Translations under genes and position numbers: made by a program | The notes under the pieces: model-generated | Database searches by the model: none | Told to the model about the DNA's origin: nothing | What the model saw: only the letters and a program-made list of their open reading frames with translations | DNA from: Amphichorda felina | Taxonomy: Eukaryota; Ascomycota; Sordariomycetes; Hypocreales; Bionectriaceae | Assembly: GCA_016490725.1 (NCBI GenBank) | Contig: JAEMHR010000016.1 | Span: forward strand, 279,393 to 343,392 | Direction: 5' to 3' | DNA: 64,000 nt | Shown here: piece after piece, positions 34,387 through 44,408 of the stretch | How positions within the stretch are numbered: the stretch's first letter is position 1 | How the letters are laid out: each line of letters opens with the position of its first letter

Positions 34387-35184
34387 ATGGCGACAGACTC
34401 TTCACAGCCAAAGGGCATCCTCAAGAAACCCTCATCCACCACTCCCTCCCGCAGACCCGACCCTAAAGACGTCGCCCTCCAGCACGCCCAGATCCTCCAG
34501 CAACGTAAAGATCTCGAAAGCCAGATCCTCGACGACCTCATCCTCCTCTCCGAGTATCCCAACTCCACCAGCGACCCGTCGCACCCGCACCCGCAGGACG
34601 CCGCCGACTTCAAGGCCCGCGTACGCCTCTTCCAGCCCTCTGACTACGACGACCTCGTCGAGGAGCGCAACGTCAACGGCCTGTGCGGGTACACCCTATG
34701 CGGGCGGCCCCGGCGCCAGACGGGCCCCGGGGGCGAGTGGAAAATCGCGGCCAGCGGGCAGATTGTGCGGCGGCGCGACGTGGAGAAGTGGTGCTCGCAG
34801 GCGTGCGCCCGGCGGGCCCTCTACGTCAAGGTCCAGCTCAACGAGACGGCGGCCTGGGAGCGCGCGGGCATCCCGGATATCGAGATTGACTTGGCCGACG
34901 AGGACAGGTCTGGGGAGACGGAGGAGGACCGCATGGCACGCAAGCTGGGCAAGCTGGAGCTGGACGACAAACGCCAGGCTGCCAGGGATACGGCTGCGCT
35001 AGCCATGGAGCGTGGCGAGACTTCGTCCCTCGCCCAAGGTCCGGCGGTGAAAGTTACGTTACGGGAGAAGGCAGATGTTGAGCCCCCCGAAGCTACGTCC
35101 GACGAGGTGTTTGGGGATGAGGACCATCTTATGGTTGAGGGACACAAGATCAAGATCGGAGATAATCCCAATACAGCTACGTGA
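34387..35184 (+). CDS. RTR1: RTR1-type RNA polymerase II CTD phosphatase
   Basis: Single exon, 265 residues. The RTR1-type zinc-binding region is visible at about residues 90-155: 'EERNVNGLCGYTLCGRP', then 'RDVEKWCSQACARRALYVKV', which gives the Cys-x4-Cys and Cys-x3-Cys ligands. N-terminal 'KGILKKP' and a helical segment (VALQHAQILQQRKDLESQIL) precede it. The C-terminal third is acidic and ends 'DHLMVEGHKIKIG'. Rtr1 proteins dephosphorylate the RNA polymerase II C-terminal domain during the switch from initiation to elongation, and shuttle between nucleus and cytoplasm. The gene has no intron and is convergent with RPS17. Confidence 0.93.
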   Translation: MATDSSQPKGILKKPSSTTPSRRPDPKDVALQHAQILQQRKDLESQILDDLILLSEYPNSTSDPSHPHPQDAADFKARVRLFQPSDYDDLVEERNVNGLCGYTLCGRPRRQTGPGGEWKIAASGQIVRRRDVEKWCSQACARRALYVKVQLNETAAWERAGIPDIEIDLADEDRSGETEEDRMARKLGKLELDDKRQAARDTAALAMERGETSSLAQGPAVKVTLREKADVEPPEATSDEVFGDEDHLMVEGHKIKIGDNPNTAT

Positions 35185-35644
35185 GGAACGGAAAGGTAGA
35201 TGAGGATTCACGAGAGAGCCAGTCATCAAGACTTGAGGCCAGCCTGACCGTTAGGACGTCTTGAGATGCGCAACATGCATGTGTCTGCTTCAGCAGCATG
35301 CAACGGCTTGGTAGAGCTGTGAGCATGTTTGGGTCATCGGGAACGAAGCCATAGTCTACGCAAGCGCAGACGGCCGTCACAAGTAACACCAAGAATCTGC
35401 AGAGCAGGGGAGGAAATTGGCGATCAAGTATCGTCTCCGGACGTTTTGTCCAGAGAGTCAACGACACCTTGTGGGGTTGGAAGATCCTTCTTTGAGATCT
35501 ATGCACTCACTACTGTCCTAAGACGCCATGTAGCTGAAAGAAACCCTCGCAAGTCGTAACATGCCAAGACACCCCAAAAATGTGAGATCCCGCCCCAAAA
35601 TTGACTTTTTTTGTAATCTTCGTTCCGCACGTTCGTGAAATCGT
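35185..35644. other. Convergent 3' intergenic region
   Basis: A 460-bp stretch between the stops of RTR1 (plus) and RPS17 (minus). Nothing coding is visible; both 3' UTRs are expected here. Confidence 0.5.
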
Positions 35645-36211
35645 TTAACGGCGGTCGAAGCGGCGTCCACCGCGCTCGGGGACCTGGGCCTGGGAAACAG
35701 CCTGGGCGTTGATGGGGATGTTGTCGAACTAGGTCAAGTTAGCACAATGATGGCTGAGTGGGAGACTGGAGATGGAGAAACATACGCCGAGGTGCTTGAG
35801 CAGGTCGCGGGTCTCGAGGTCGACGTCCAGGCGGCCCTCGTCGGACAGCTGGGCGAAGTCGAGAGCGGAGATCTCGGGAACGTACTGATCCTTGCGCTCG
35901 CGCTCCTCCTCCTGAAGCTTGAAGGAGATACCGCGGACGGGACCGCGCTGGATACGGCGCATCAGATGGGTGGTGTAACCAGCAATCTGTACGGAACAGG
36001 TTAGTTTTTCCCAATTCCACTTCCGTCTTTCGTGTCTGAGTTTTGAGTCGACGGTTGTGCTGACCTTGTTGCGGAGGCGCTTGGAAGCAATGATGGCGAT
36101 CTCATCGCAGATGCGCTTGTTGGTCTCGAAGTCCAGGGTGAGCTTGGGGTAGTACCGCTCAATGATGACCTTGGCGGACTTCTTGACAGTCTTGGTGCGG
36201 ACGCGACCCAT
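35645..36211 (-). CDS. RPS17: 40S ribosomal protein S17 (eS17)
   Basis: Three exons (36065-36211, 35786-35986, 35645-35728) give 143 residues. It starts MGRVRTKTVKKSAKVIIERY, the invariant eS17 N-terminus, continues 'TLDFETNKRICDEIAIIASK' and 'GYTTHLMRRIQRGPVRGISF', and ends with a basic RGGRRF tail. Both introns lie between codons (phase 0). It is a structural component of the small ribosomal subunit. The upstream region has sites expected of ribosomal-protein promoters in many ascomycetes (see 36335-36371). Confidence 0.97.
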
Positions 36212-36613
36212 TTTGGCGGTGTTGGCTTGGGGTTAGTCGTTAGGCGTTGAGAGGGTTGAAAAAGTGTCGCTCGTGAAATCAAGAAACACCAGAAATTGGT
36301 GGTTTGCATAGTGGGGCTGCCACAGGAATTGCAGTTAGGGCTGTGGGTTAGCGCACGTGCACGGTCACGTGCCGAATTTTGTTGCTGACCCAACTTTACT
36401 AGTAATTTTTGGTTGGCCAATGAAAGTAGCTCGACCACGAGGAGCTCAGAGCTGCACTGCCCAGGAATGAGAAAGACAAGTCCTCAGATTTTGTCTGTAC
36501 AACACATTTGGGTTACATTCCCTGTCTATTATACAAGTACATAGGATACATTTAGTGCCTTATGAAGGACCACCTCCTCTCATCATACAGACCCAATCAA
36601 TCCCCTACGGAAG
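36212..36613. promoter_or_regulatory. RPS17 promoter region
   Basis: About 400 bp between the RPS17 start (minus) and the MRP51 stop (minus). It carries the clustered sites described in the next entry and the MRP51 3' UTR at its right end. Confidence 0.6.
36335..36371 (-). promoter_or_regulatory. Tbf1-type site plus two CACGTG sites in the RPS17 promoter
   Basis: On the plus strand TTAGGGCT at 36335-36342 is the complement of AGCCCTAA, fitting the Tbf1 consensus ARCCCTAA. It is followed by CACGTG at 36354-36359 and again at 36366-36371, the E-box bound by Cbf1-type bHLH factors. The cluster sits about 125-160 bp upstream of the RPS17 ATG. Tbf1 and Cbf1 are established regulators of ribosomal-protein genes in Candida albicans and probably ancestral in ascomycetes. 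Binding here is inferred from sequence only. Confidence 0.6.
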
Positions 36614-38089
36614 TTACTGCTTCGTAGGCGGGTCCAGCCCGTAGCTGCTCGAGCTGCTCACGATGTCCTTCTCCAGCGCAGAAGTTGCTTCGACCTCTTC
36701 CTCTAGCACCTCCTCTGCCACCCTCTGCATACGTTCGCTCTCCGACCCGCTACGCCACTGTGGAGGCGCGGGCACGTTACGCTTCAGCGGAGCATTGTTG
36801 TAGATGGTCGACTGACCTTTCGCCTCCTTGGCTACGACCTGGGCCTCCGCGCCGGCCTCCCGCACCTTGACAATGACCTTGCCCTCAGGGTCGACGCTGG
36901 CGGTGTAAGGATCCACGTAGGCCTTGGCACCACCAAACGTGTTGATGTCGAGGTGGGAAATGCCGTTCAGCGGCTTCTTGTCGGCACCCCTGCCTCTCAC
37001 GTTGCGAATGTTAAACTCATTGTTGCCAACGGGCACGGTAGCAACGAAACCACCAACACCAAGCTTGGCAGGCAGTGAGCCAAATCTGGGCGAGATGATT
37101 CTCGCCAGGACAGGGGCCCGGTGGGCCTGTGGGCCGTAAACGGCGTGGTTGTCCATGACAGCGTTTGTCCGCAGGTAGCTGATACCGGCCGACGGGTGGC
37201 TTGGGGGCGGACCGGAGGTACCGTACGGGCTCTGGCCGACCTGGGAGCTGTCGTCGTCATGCCAGAAAATGCCGCTGTTGGCGTTGAAGCCGATGGGCTT
37301 GCCGAGGGGTGCGAGGTCGAGGAACTTGGAGATGAGTGCGTAGAGCGAGACGCGGTCGTCGCGGAGTAACCGCAGGTGCTGTGTAAACTCTTCGGCGGTG
37401 ATGTCCTTGACCTCTACCTTAGGAGGTAGGGGCTTTCCGCCTTCACGGGCTTCGCTGTTCTGGCGATTCGTCATATGATCGGCCAGGTTCTTCCGGAGCA
37501 GTACCCTGAACTCGGCGCGCTTCGGCCGGACGTGCTTGTCGAGGTACTTCATGAAGTCTCCCTCAGACATGCGAGCCAGCCAGGGGCCCCGGAATTTCCA
37601 ACGCTTGTCGTCGGCGCTGTTTCCCTTGGCGGCTGTGAAGTCCATGTCCTCCTCAAAGACGGATTTGGGGCTCGCGGCGGAAGAATCGTTGTCTCTGTAG
37701 TAATCTTGTCGGAGAGGTTTTCGGACTTCTTGGGGGATCGACATGGCAATTCGCATCTCGCCAAACTTCTCGAGCGACAGGGAGTGATCGGCGGCGGAGG
37801 CGTAATCGGTAATCTTCTCGACAGAGTCGAGCTCCTTAATGCGCACCAGGGGTGTGGTGGTAGCCATGGTCTGCCTGAGGGGTAGGGATCGCTTGAGGCC
37901 CCAATCTCCCTTCTCTCGTGAGCCTAGGGGTGATGTGATGGACTGGTACTGCGGAAAGGGTCTCGTCGAGGTATCGGACCCGTGCTGGTTCGAGTTGACC
38001 GAGATGATATCAGGGAGGGGCTTGGGCATGGCGAACAGCCTGGACGACCGCAGCAGCGCGCCGCCTGGCGACACGGTGCGGGCCCCCAT
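36614..38089 (-). CDS. MRP51: Mitochondrial small-subunit ribosomal protein MRP51 (bS1m-type)
   Basis: Single exon, 491 residues from the ATG at 38089 (MGARTVSPGGALLRSSRLFA). This N-terminus is rich in Arg/Ser/Ala without acids, fitting a mitochondrial presequence. The typical family block 'GALLRSSRLFAMPKPLP' is followed by 'YQSITSPLGSREKGDWGLKR'. The body includes 'KFRGPWLARMSEGDFMKYLD' and 'FRVLLRKNLADH', and a late 'LARIISPRFGSLPAKLGVGG' block. MRP51 proteins are components of the mitochondrial 37S subunit and in yeast link to translation of COX mRNAs. The sequence upstream of the ATG extends the frame without an ATG. Confidence 0.9.
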   Translation of the reverse strand: MGARTVSPGGALLRSSRLFAMPKPLPDIISVNSNQHGSDTSTRPFPQYQSITSPLGSREKGDWGLKRSLPLRQTMATTTPLVRIKELDSVEKITDYASAADHSLSLEKFGEMRIAMSIPQEVRKPLRQDYYRDNDSSAASPKSVFEEDMDFTAAKGNSADDKRWKFRGPWLARMSEGDFMKYLDKHVRPKRAEFRVLLRKNLADHMTNRQNSEAREGGKPLPPKVEVKDITAEEFTQHLRLLRDDRVSLYALISKFLDLAPLGKPIGFNANSGIFWHDDDSSQVGQSPYGTSGPPPSHPSAGISYLRTNAVMDNHAVYGPQAHRAPVLARIISPRFGSLPAKLGVGGFVATVPVGNNEFNIRNVRGRGADKKPLNGISHLDINTFGGAKAYVDPYTASVDPEGKVIVKVREAGAEAQVVAKEAKGQSTIYNNAPLKRNVPAPPQWRSGSESERMQRVAEEVLEEEVEATSALEKDIVSSSSSYGLDPPTKQ

Positions 38090-39381
38090 ATCGAACGATG
38101 TTTGGACTCGCGGTTGCGCCGTCAATTGTTGAATACGGGACGATTGGTTGTCTGGTCAAGCTTCGACGTTACGCGCTGGGAAAATATGGTTGATGGATTT
38201 CCCGAGGTTGAGCCGACTGGGCGCCAACATGCGGGTTGACTTGTACCAGAGCAGTGCCGCTTTTACGACTACCTAGGTACTAATCTAAGTACTAAGGCAC
38301 GTACTTACTTAGCTGGTAGTAAGAACCTACTACTAGGTACGTAGTAAGGTAGTATTTATAGTAGTAGGTAGGTAAGCAGTTAATGGATTGCTCGGCACGT
38401 AGGTATATGAGATGAGCTGGCGCGACTCGAAATCTCTTATCATGTTAGTTCAGAGAATTTATGAGTTGACATAGTCTCCGGTTCCAGTATTGTGGTATAT
38501 ATTCTTTAGGCGTAAAACCTCCTAGGAGTTTACTCCCTGGTCTTAGTCTGATTAGGACCAAGTAGGTCGAATATCTGGAACCTTTTTGATATTGGGTAAT
38601 TGGGCTGGACCGCATCAACACCATTGACTGTCGAATTGAAGCAAAAAGGGATCTCTTATATCTATAGTACCTGCATTTATTTCTCTTGCGTATATTGGCT
38701 CACATATGCATTTGGAATTGATAAGAAATCGCTAAGGCGACAATGTTTAGTATTGAAGATGTTGTTCGGTGGTGACTTGTATCCGCACCTCGTGGACTCG
38801 TGACCCGCCCCAGTTGTTGATTCGTTAGTCATAATTTTGGCTGGGCTCCGTACCCGTTTGTTGGTGAAAGGGAAGGTGATGACCCCCACCTTCCCTTCGT
38901 CAACAGGTAGACCCCTACTCTCCAAGATGATGACGGCCCAAAAAAAAAAAATCTCGGTAGTCCAAGAACATCTATTTGAGCTGCTGAACTGATGGCCGTT
39001 AGTTGTAGTGACTCAAGTTCCCTAGGAGATATGCTAACTTATAACGTATGTAAAAAATGGACTTCGCATCCACTCACACGGACATGTTCATGCCAACCGA
39101 TGATTGGGTTGCCAAATGCTGTTGGACGTGAACTGGCATGCAATATGCACGCATAACTGGCTAATATCGCTCAGTTGCGTGGCTAGAGTCTGTCTGATTG
39201 CACAGCTTGCCCAAGAACATTATCAGGTTGGGGACGAGCAATGAAGAACTACCTATATATGCCCCTACTGCATCTCTGGCCTCTTTATCCCTCCCTCTCT
39301 TCATCTCGCTACTCCCAACTACATCCCTAGCCACCAGTCCTATCCCTTCTAACTAACCTCTGCTTGACATTGCCTTCCGCC
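38090..39381. promoter_or_regulatory. Divergent intergenic region
   Basis: About 1.3 kb between MRP51 (minus) and the SRR1-like gene (plus). It includes the TAGGTAC repeat at 38269-38379 and an A-homopolymer of about 12 bases near 38939-38951. A CT-rich leader occurs at 39275-39375, just before the SRR1-like ATG. I see no gene. Confidence 0.5.
38269..38379. repeat. Degenerate TAGGTAC/TACCTA repeat tract
   Basis: About 110 bp made of imperfect CTACCTAGGTAC, GTAGTAAG and TAGTAGGTAGG words. The self-complementary CCTAGGTAC unit gives local palindromes. Short copies of the same word also occur elsewhere (for example near 43783 and 44175), so it is probably a genome-wide low-complexity repeat. 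Confidence 0.6.
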
Positions 39382-40665
39382 ATGGGAAGCGAGGAAAATC
39401 GCTCAGATGGGCAACAGTCTTCACCGCCTCTTATAGACTATGGCCTAACACCGTATAGGCTACGCACCCAGCATGTGTCCGACATGTACGATGCAGGGGC
39501 TAAGCTATGGAACAAGAACGACCTGGTCGATATTGAGAGGCAGCTTGAGCAGAGCGCGGCGCTTGATAGGTTTTCTCTCAAATGCCTTAATGGCACAGAG
39601 GTCCAGGTGAAGAACCCATTCTTCGGGGTACAAATCCCGATTTGGTATGGTTTTGCATTCGCTCATGAGCATTGCCCGCGGTTTAACATTAAGTCACAGG
39701 AAACCGTTTGTGAGATATAGAGATTATTGGAAGCTCGTTATTGAAAAATTTGATGGGCCTCAGGAGATGCAGTATTGCTCCTACTTCATTGACTGGAAGC
39801 ACCAGTTGGCCCGAGACTTCCGTGGCAACATTGAGGACTGGACGAGTCTCTTTGATGCCAAGAGGCGACTCTGGACAGAAAGTACCAGCTGCAAGTCTTT
39901 CAAGGCACAGGTGTGCAGGATTTTAACTGCTCACCCCAAGGTGGACAAGGTTGTCTGCTTTGGACTCGGCGATATGGCCCGAAAATCCCCTGAGGTGACA
40001 GAAATAGCCCCGGGGAGGAAAGTGGGCGATGCGAGCAATGTTACATTGGAATCTGACAGCGAAGAGATACACGGACCAATGATGCAACACGCAGCTGCTC
40101 TGACTATGGCAGAGCAAATCCGCCAGCATCATGCGCACAGGGAGGGTAAGTCGATCCGACTTCTTGCACAAGATCCCCAGTACACAGAAGATACAAAGGA
40201 CCTTCTGAGGAGCAAAGGCTTTGAGATCACGGGCAATTTCGGGGCCGGAGGCTTTGAAGAAGTTGATGACAACTGCATTGTATTTTCTGCGTGGGTCTCT
40301 GAGCCGATTAAGCAAATCGTTGCCGACCTCGCTCGACCTGCTGGATTTATTACCGTTATGGGGGAAAATCCATTCAACAGGTTCAAGTAAGTCCCCTGTA
40401 TTAGAATAATGTTTTGCTCCAGAGCAGAGTTCAATTTTGGTCTAACGATTATAGTAAACCATACTCAGATCCGGAGGCCCCACGAACGCGCCAAATGTGG
40501 CAAGGCTACGAAAGATGGGAGTTTCCAACTCTCGCGCTAGAAGTTGAGATGATGAAGGGACTGGACACATTATCAGTGTTCTCAAGGCTTGATGAGAGGA
40601 GTGACAGTTCTTTCTTGGATTCATCTAAGTGCCTCTCATGTCTGGAAAATTGTGGAGGACTGTAA
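39382..40665 (+). CDS. SRR1-like domain protein
   Basis: Three exons (39382-39644, 39700-40386, 40455-40665) give 386 residues. The start MGSEENRSDGQQ lies just after a CT-rich leader. The central block 'HPKVDKVVCFGLGDMA' followed by 'ALTMAEQIRQHHA' and 'LLAQDPQYTEDTKDLLRSKG' is the SRR1-like domain seen in many fungal proteins. The name comes from plant SRR1 (circadian/phytochrome signalling); yeast relatives such as Ber1 are linked to microtubule functions, but most fungal members are uncharacterised. A distinct tail after the last intron contains 'MWQGYERWEFPTLALE' and ends in a short Cys-containing segment. No signal peptide. Confidence 0.85.
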
Positions 40666-41466
40666 TCCTACGCAATGCCGGCGTCGGAAATCTTTGCAAT
40701 GACAAACCCCACTCTCTTATTTATTTGAATATTGGGTGGTAAACAGTTTTATTTGGGGTGTAAGCCCAACTGACACTTCTATTTCACATCAGCGGGAAAA
40801 GATCGCGTATGATCGGCTTTAGGAGATACAATATTTCAAACCTGAACTTTGAAAGAGAAGAGGAGAGGAGGGGGGAGACAGGGGGTGCAGGTTTGAGCAA
40901 GGGTACTTATTGTTTGTTATTTGCTAGAGTATAATCTCAAGGGGTTGTTTCTCCCTTTACTTCCCCTTCGCTATATTCATAAAGCTTCATTGTTCACACT
41001 GGAAATTTTACACTTTATTTGTCATTTGATCATATGGGCCTGTCAGGTGATAGTTCCTCCCTTCTCATCTCCACTAACCACTCAGTATCTACACATCATC
41101 TACTCGGGCAGTTTGGAATTATCCGAGGGCTCCATATCGTTCTTGATTAGCTTGGATACTGAGACGTCAGTCTTTACAGTGCATGTGGTCTTATGTTTGC
41201 CTAGTCCTTGTTGCACTTCAAGCATTGTGTATAGTAAGGTACAGCAGAATCAGGTCTATAAATACTGCTCACCCTACGGTAGCAGGGTTTCTCTTCTACT
41301 TTGGAATAGGTATCACTATCAATTGTCGCTTATACTCACATATATTATACAAATCCTTTCATACCTTTAAAGAAGATCCTTATACTGTGTTTCGGTTAAC
41401 GTACGTATCGACCCTGAACTTATACTTTTGGCATAGCTTATGCTTACTGGTTCCAGCACCACCAAG
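40666..41466. other. AT-rich intergenic stretch
   Basis: ORFs in this stretch are hydrophobic and AT-driven without motifs. I see no gene. The part around 41180-41460 precedes the Cys-rich microprotein ORF and would hold its promoter if that gene is real. Confidence 0.4.
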
Positions 41467-41571
41467 ATGTCCTTCAAATGCACTGGCTGCGGGGAATCCA
41501 AGGTGAAACAATGCACGAAGTGCTACCTATGCCCTAACTGTGGCAATTGCACTCGCTGTATGCCTGCATAA
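41467..41571 (+). CDS. Candidate 34-residue four-knuckle CxxC microprotein
   Basis: An ATG in a good fungal context (accaagATG) opens a 34-codon ORF ending TAA. The peptide begins MSFKCTGCGESKVKQC and ends NCTRCMPA. All eight cysteines fall in four CxxC pairs (CTGC, CTKC, CPNC, CTRC), with one more Cys between the second and third, and basic residues between them. This is the pattern of one or two zinc-ribbon knuckles. The chance of such order in a random ORF is low, but no expression evidence is available. It lies alone in an AT-rich interval between the SRR1-like and 2EXR genes. It is too short for normal gene finders. I recognise no family. Confidence 0.5.
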   Translation: MSFKCTGCGESKVKQCTKCYLCPNCGNCTRCMPA

Positions 41572-42105
41572 TATTATCCTGGCCTAAAAGTACTTCGAGT
41601 ATCGACTAACAAAAGAATAGGTTCGTTTTCGGATGCTTGATTCATATGGTTCTACTTTTGAAACGTAAATTATAGTTCATTCTGAACCACTCCTTGATCG
41701 TTCATTTATAGAATTGCCTGAGTAAGGAAATTGGGTTGTTGAATATAATCTGATTAGCCTAAGTAAACTTTTTACGCTATAGCATCGTTGTGCTTGAAGT
41801 AATACTGCTGCACGTTGTGGTAGTATCTCAATCCTTGGATGTTGTAACTAGTATCACCCCCCTCCCCGAGCTTGCATCGAGTTGCCCATGATGACTTTAA
41901 GCCCCTGCAGGTATGCCTTACAACCCAACCCCTCACTGTTTCGTACCGATAATAGGGTTAGGGTTACGAGGCGGTGGCCTCCAGTTCATCATCGGGCAGA
42001 AATTCCAGGGGCAAAGGTATTTATGGGACCCCAATACTAATGGCCTGAAATTTACTAATGCATCATTTCGGTAATATATTTTCTCCCTGATCAAACTTCT
42101 CAATC
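41572..42105. other. Intergenic region upstream of the 2EXR-type gene
   Basis: About 530 bp with no ORF worth calling. It should include the promoter for the gene at 42106. Confidence 0.4.
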
Positions 42106-43290
42106 ATGCCTCCACATCCAAGCTCAACAGCATTCAATTTCCTCGACCTGCCTCCAGAAATTCGGGAGAAGATCTTCCTACTTTATTTCCGATCAGTTAC
42201 CATACCCAAGGGTATTCAGACCAACCATGGGCAAAGATCGGAGACGCACCTGGCTATTCTGCGAGCCTGTCGTCAAATCTACCATGAGGCTGCGCCACTT
42301 GTGCTCCCCAATGCGCATGTCGTCTGCAAGGGCAATGCGGCCGTGATAGACATTCTTAGCAGACTGGGCCCTGAGAAAATCACGCAGATTCGACACTTGA
42401 TAGTGCACCATTGTCCGGTCGGCTTTAAATTATTTCCAGATACCCGAGATTTACCGCCTGGTGGTGCGGGTGGCAACCTCCAAGAGGACCATGATCCAGA
42501 TGAGACCAGCGACGTCATCGGCGGGGCAAATCATCATGAGGACGAGTTTGGAAACGGCGTCCGATATTTTCATCTCGGCGAGATCTTGGATTTGTTTCCT
42601 GGCCTGCAACTTGACCTCCTTGAAGTGTTTGTCGGTGATAATAGAGGAGGTACCTTTGTTAGCCACCAAATCATCGACTGCTTCGGGGCTCTACTTGAAG
42701 CTGATGGCTACCGGAGGCTGTGGGTCGACAAGACCCCCATCGATGGTAGCGAGGGGTTTTGGCCCGCCACTACGTCCAGTTGGAGGTGGAAGAAAGCTGT
42801 AGATAGTAAGTTCAAGCCGCATGCCGCATGGAAGATACAAATCCAGCTGCAGCCAACGGAATGGGAACAGTGGGATAGACGTCAAGTATTGCACAATGCT
42901 GTGGACGCGGGAATCACACTAGTAGAAGCCACTCGGGATAGGTGCAGGAAGAACAAGAAGAAGGGGGATCATGGTTGCGAAGAAGATGCCGATTTTGTAA
43001 TCGACAGGGGCGACGCAGACTTCACTGTCAAGCGGGATAGCGATCGGGTCTTGAGGTGCATCGAGCGGTACCACTACCACGAGGAAACCCCAGAATTCTT
43101 GAAGAGAGCATCCGATGCCCTCAGAAAACTTTTCAAGGAGAATAGCTGGGAGACCATCAAAGCAATGGATGGATTCAACGATGGCGCGCACGATGACGGG
43201 GAGGCCGCTTATCTTATAAGATACAACTCTGGCGGAGGAATTATGAGGTCTTGGAATGTAACGCCGTACCTATATGCCAGGGGGTCATAA
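42106..43290 (+). CDS. 2EXR/F-box-like domain protein
   Basis: Single exon, 394 residues. The N-terminus reads 'FNFLDLPPEIREKIFLLYFR', an F-box-like helix pair, and then 'LAILRACRQIYHEAAPLVLP', the second half of the 2EXR/'F-box-like' module common in large fungal families. The rest has no recognisable domain; a Lys-rich 'RCRKNKKKGDHG' segment lies near residue 285. Proteins of this class are expanded in Pezizomycotina; most are uncharacterised and possibly SCF adaptors. Confidence 0.8.
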   Translation: MPPHPSSTAFNFLDLPPEIREKIFLLYFRSVTIPKGIQTNHGQRSETHLAILRACRQIYHEAAPLVLPNAHVVCKGNAAVIDILSRLGPEKITQIRHLIVHHCPVGFKLFPDTRDLPPGGAGGNLQEDHDPDETSDVIGGANHHEDEFGNGVRYFHLGEILDLFPGLQLDLLEVFVGDNRGGTFVSHQIIDCFGALLEADGYRRLWVDKTPIDGSEGFWPATTSSWRWKKAVDSKFKPHAAWKIQIQLQPTEWEQWDRRQVLHNAVDAGITLVEATRDRCRKNKKKGDHGCEEDADFVIDRGDADFTVKRDSDRVLRCIERYHYHEETPEFLKRASDALRKLFKENSWETIKAMDGFNDGAHDDGEAAYLIRYNSGGGIMRSWNVTPYLYARGS

Positions 43291-44408
43291 ATAAATTATA
43301 CGAGCATTCGGGTGGTCTGTTATAGAGCGACGCCTGACTTGCAACGTCGTATGTCCAAGATACCTGCGAAGACAACCCTTTCGTCACACTGAAAGCAGGA
43401 AGACATCAAATACAATTTATCCTCTTTCTCTGCCTATGCTGTGAGACTTGGTCTTAGTTCCCGGCTACACCCCCTCTCAAAGACTGCTGCGAGCCTAGTC
43501 GTTGTCCTAAGGGATACATAAATTGAGTACACGTCTGTTTTAAAGTCCCAGTCCCACAAATAGGATTTGATGGCCTCAAAGTAGGTAACTAGGTATACAT
43601 TAAGGTGTTGAGAGCTGAGAGGTCTTGACCCTCGAGCATATTGCGCTGTAAAAGGTCCCTTGTAGCAACACAGTATCTTGAATTCACTTTGGAACCGATA
43701 CATGCTTTCGTCATCTTGGGCCCTATTCAAGTCTCAGTGCATCTTCCATTCATTTATCCCACACCAATGGGGAGATGAATCTTAGTACCTAGGTAGCTGG
43801 TGTATGTTCGCGGAGTGAGTTCGATGTCTCTTTCTAGTTAATACTTGGGGTATAATGGAGCTGCGACCCAAGTTAAATACACCCTGGCTGTGACTAGGCG
43901 AGAGAAAAAACTCACCTCCAGGCCAAATAACAACCATCGAACGATCGGAGAGAGGAGTTCTATACATACTTACACATCGTGAATGATACCGGGGCGACAA
44001 ACATGGGATCAACGGGGCCCGAGATAATTAATATTTCCAAAACGCACCTAGACTACTCTCCGTAACCAAACCCAAAAACAAAAACGAAAACAAGCTATAT
44101 TTTTTATATAGGCTAGAAATTACGTCTCCTGCTACAAAAGTTGCTTGAGAAGTTGGCCATGAGGTTGATCTAGGGTACCTAGTTGGGCACATGTACAGCG
44201 CGATCCAATAGTATGGGCGCTATTCCTGATGTGGAATCATGGCCTGAACCTCAGAGCCGCAAAATGTTTTCCCAGTGCAACAAGACAAGAACTGAACATT
44301 GAACCCGCATCACGACATTATGAGTAGACGATAGTTTTCTCACGCGCAAGAAACATATCCCTCCCTGCGTAGAGCCTCGCATGCGATTTTAAAGGACGAC
44401 TGAGGAGG
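43291..44408. other. Intergenic region
   Basis: About 1.1 kb between the 2EXR-type gene and the queuine transferase gene. It is moderately AT-rich, with copies of the CCTAGGTA word near 43783-43795. No gene is visible; the right end should hold the transferase promoter. Confidence 0.4.

Noticed and set aside
40921..41370. 149-codon hydrophobic ORF
   Set aside because: Its hydrophobicity follows from AT-rich, T-rich DNA; there is no motif or start context.
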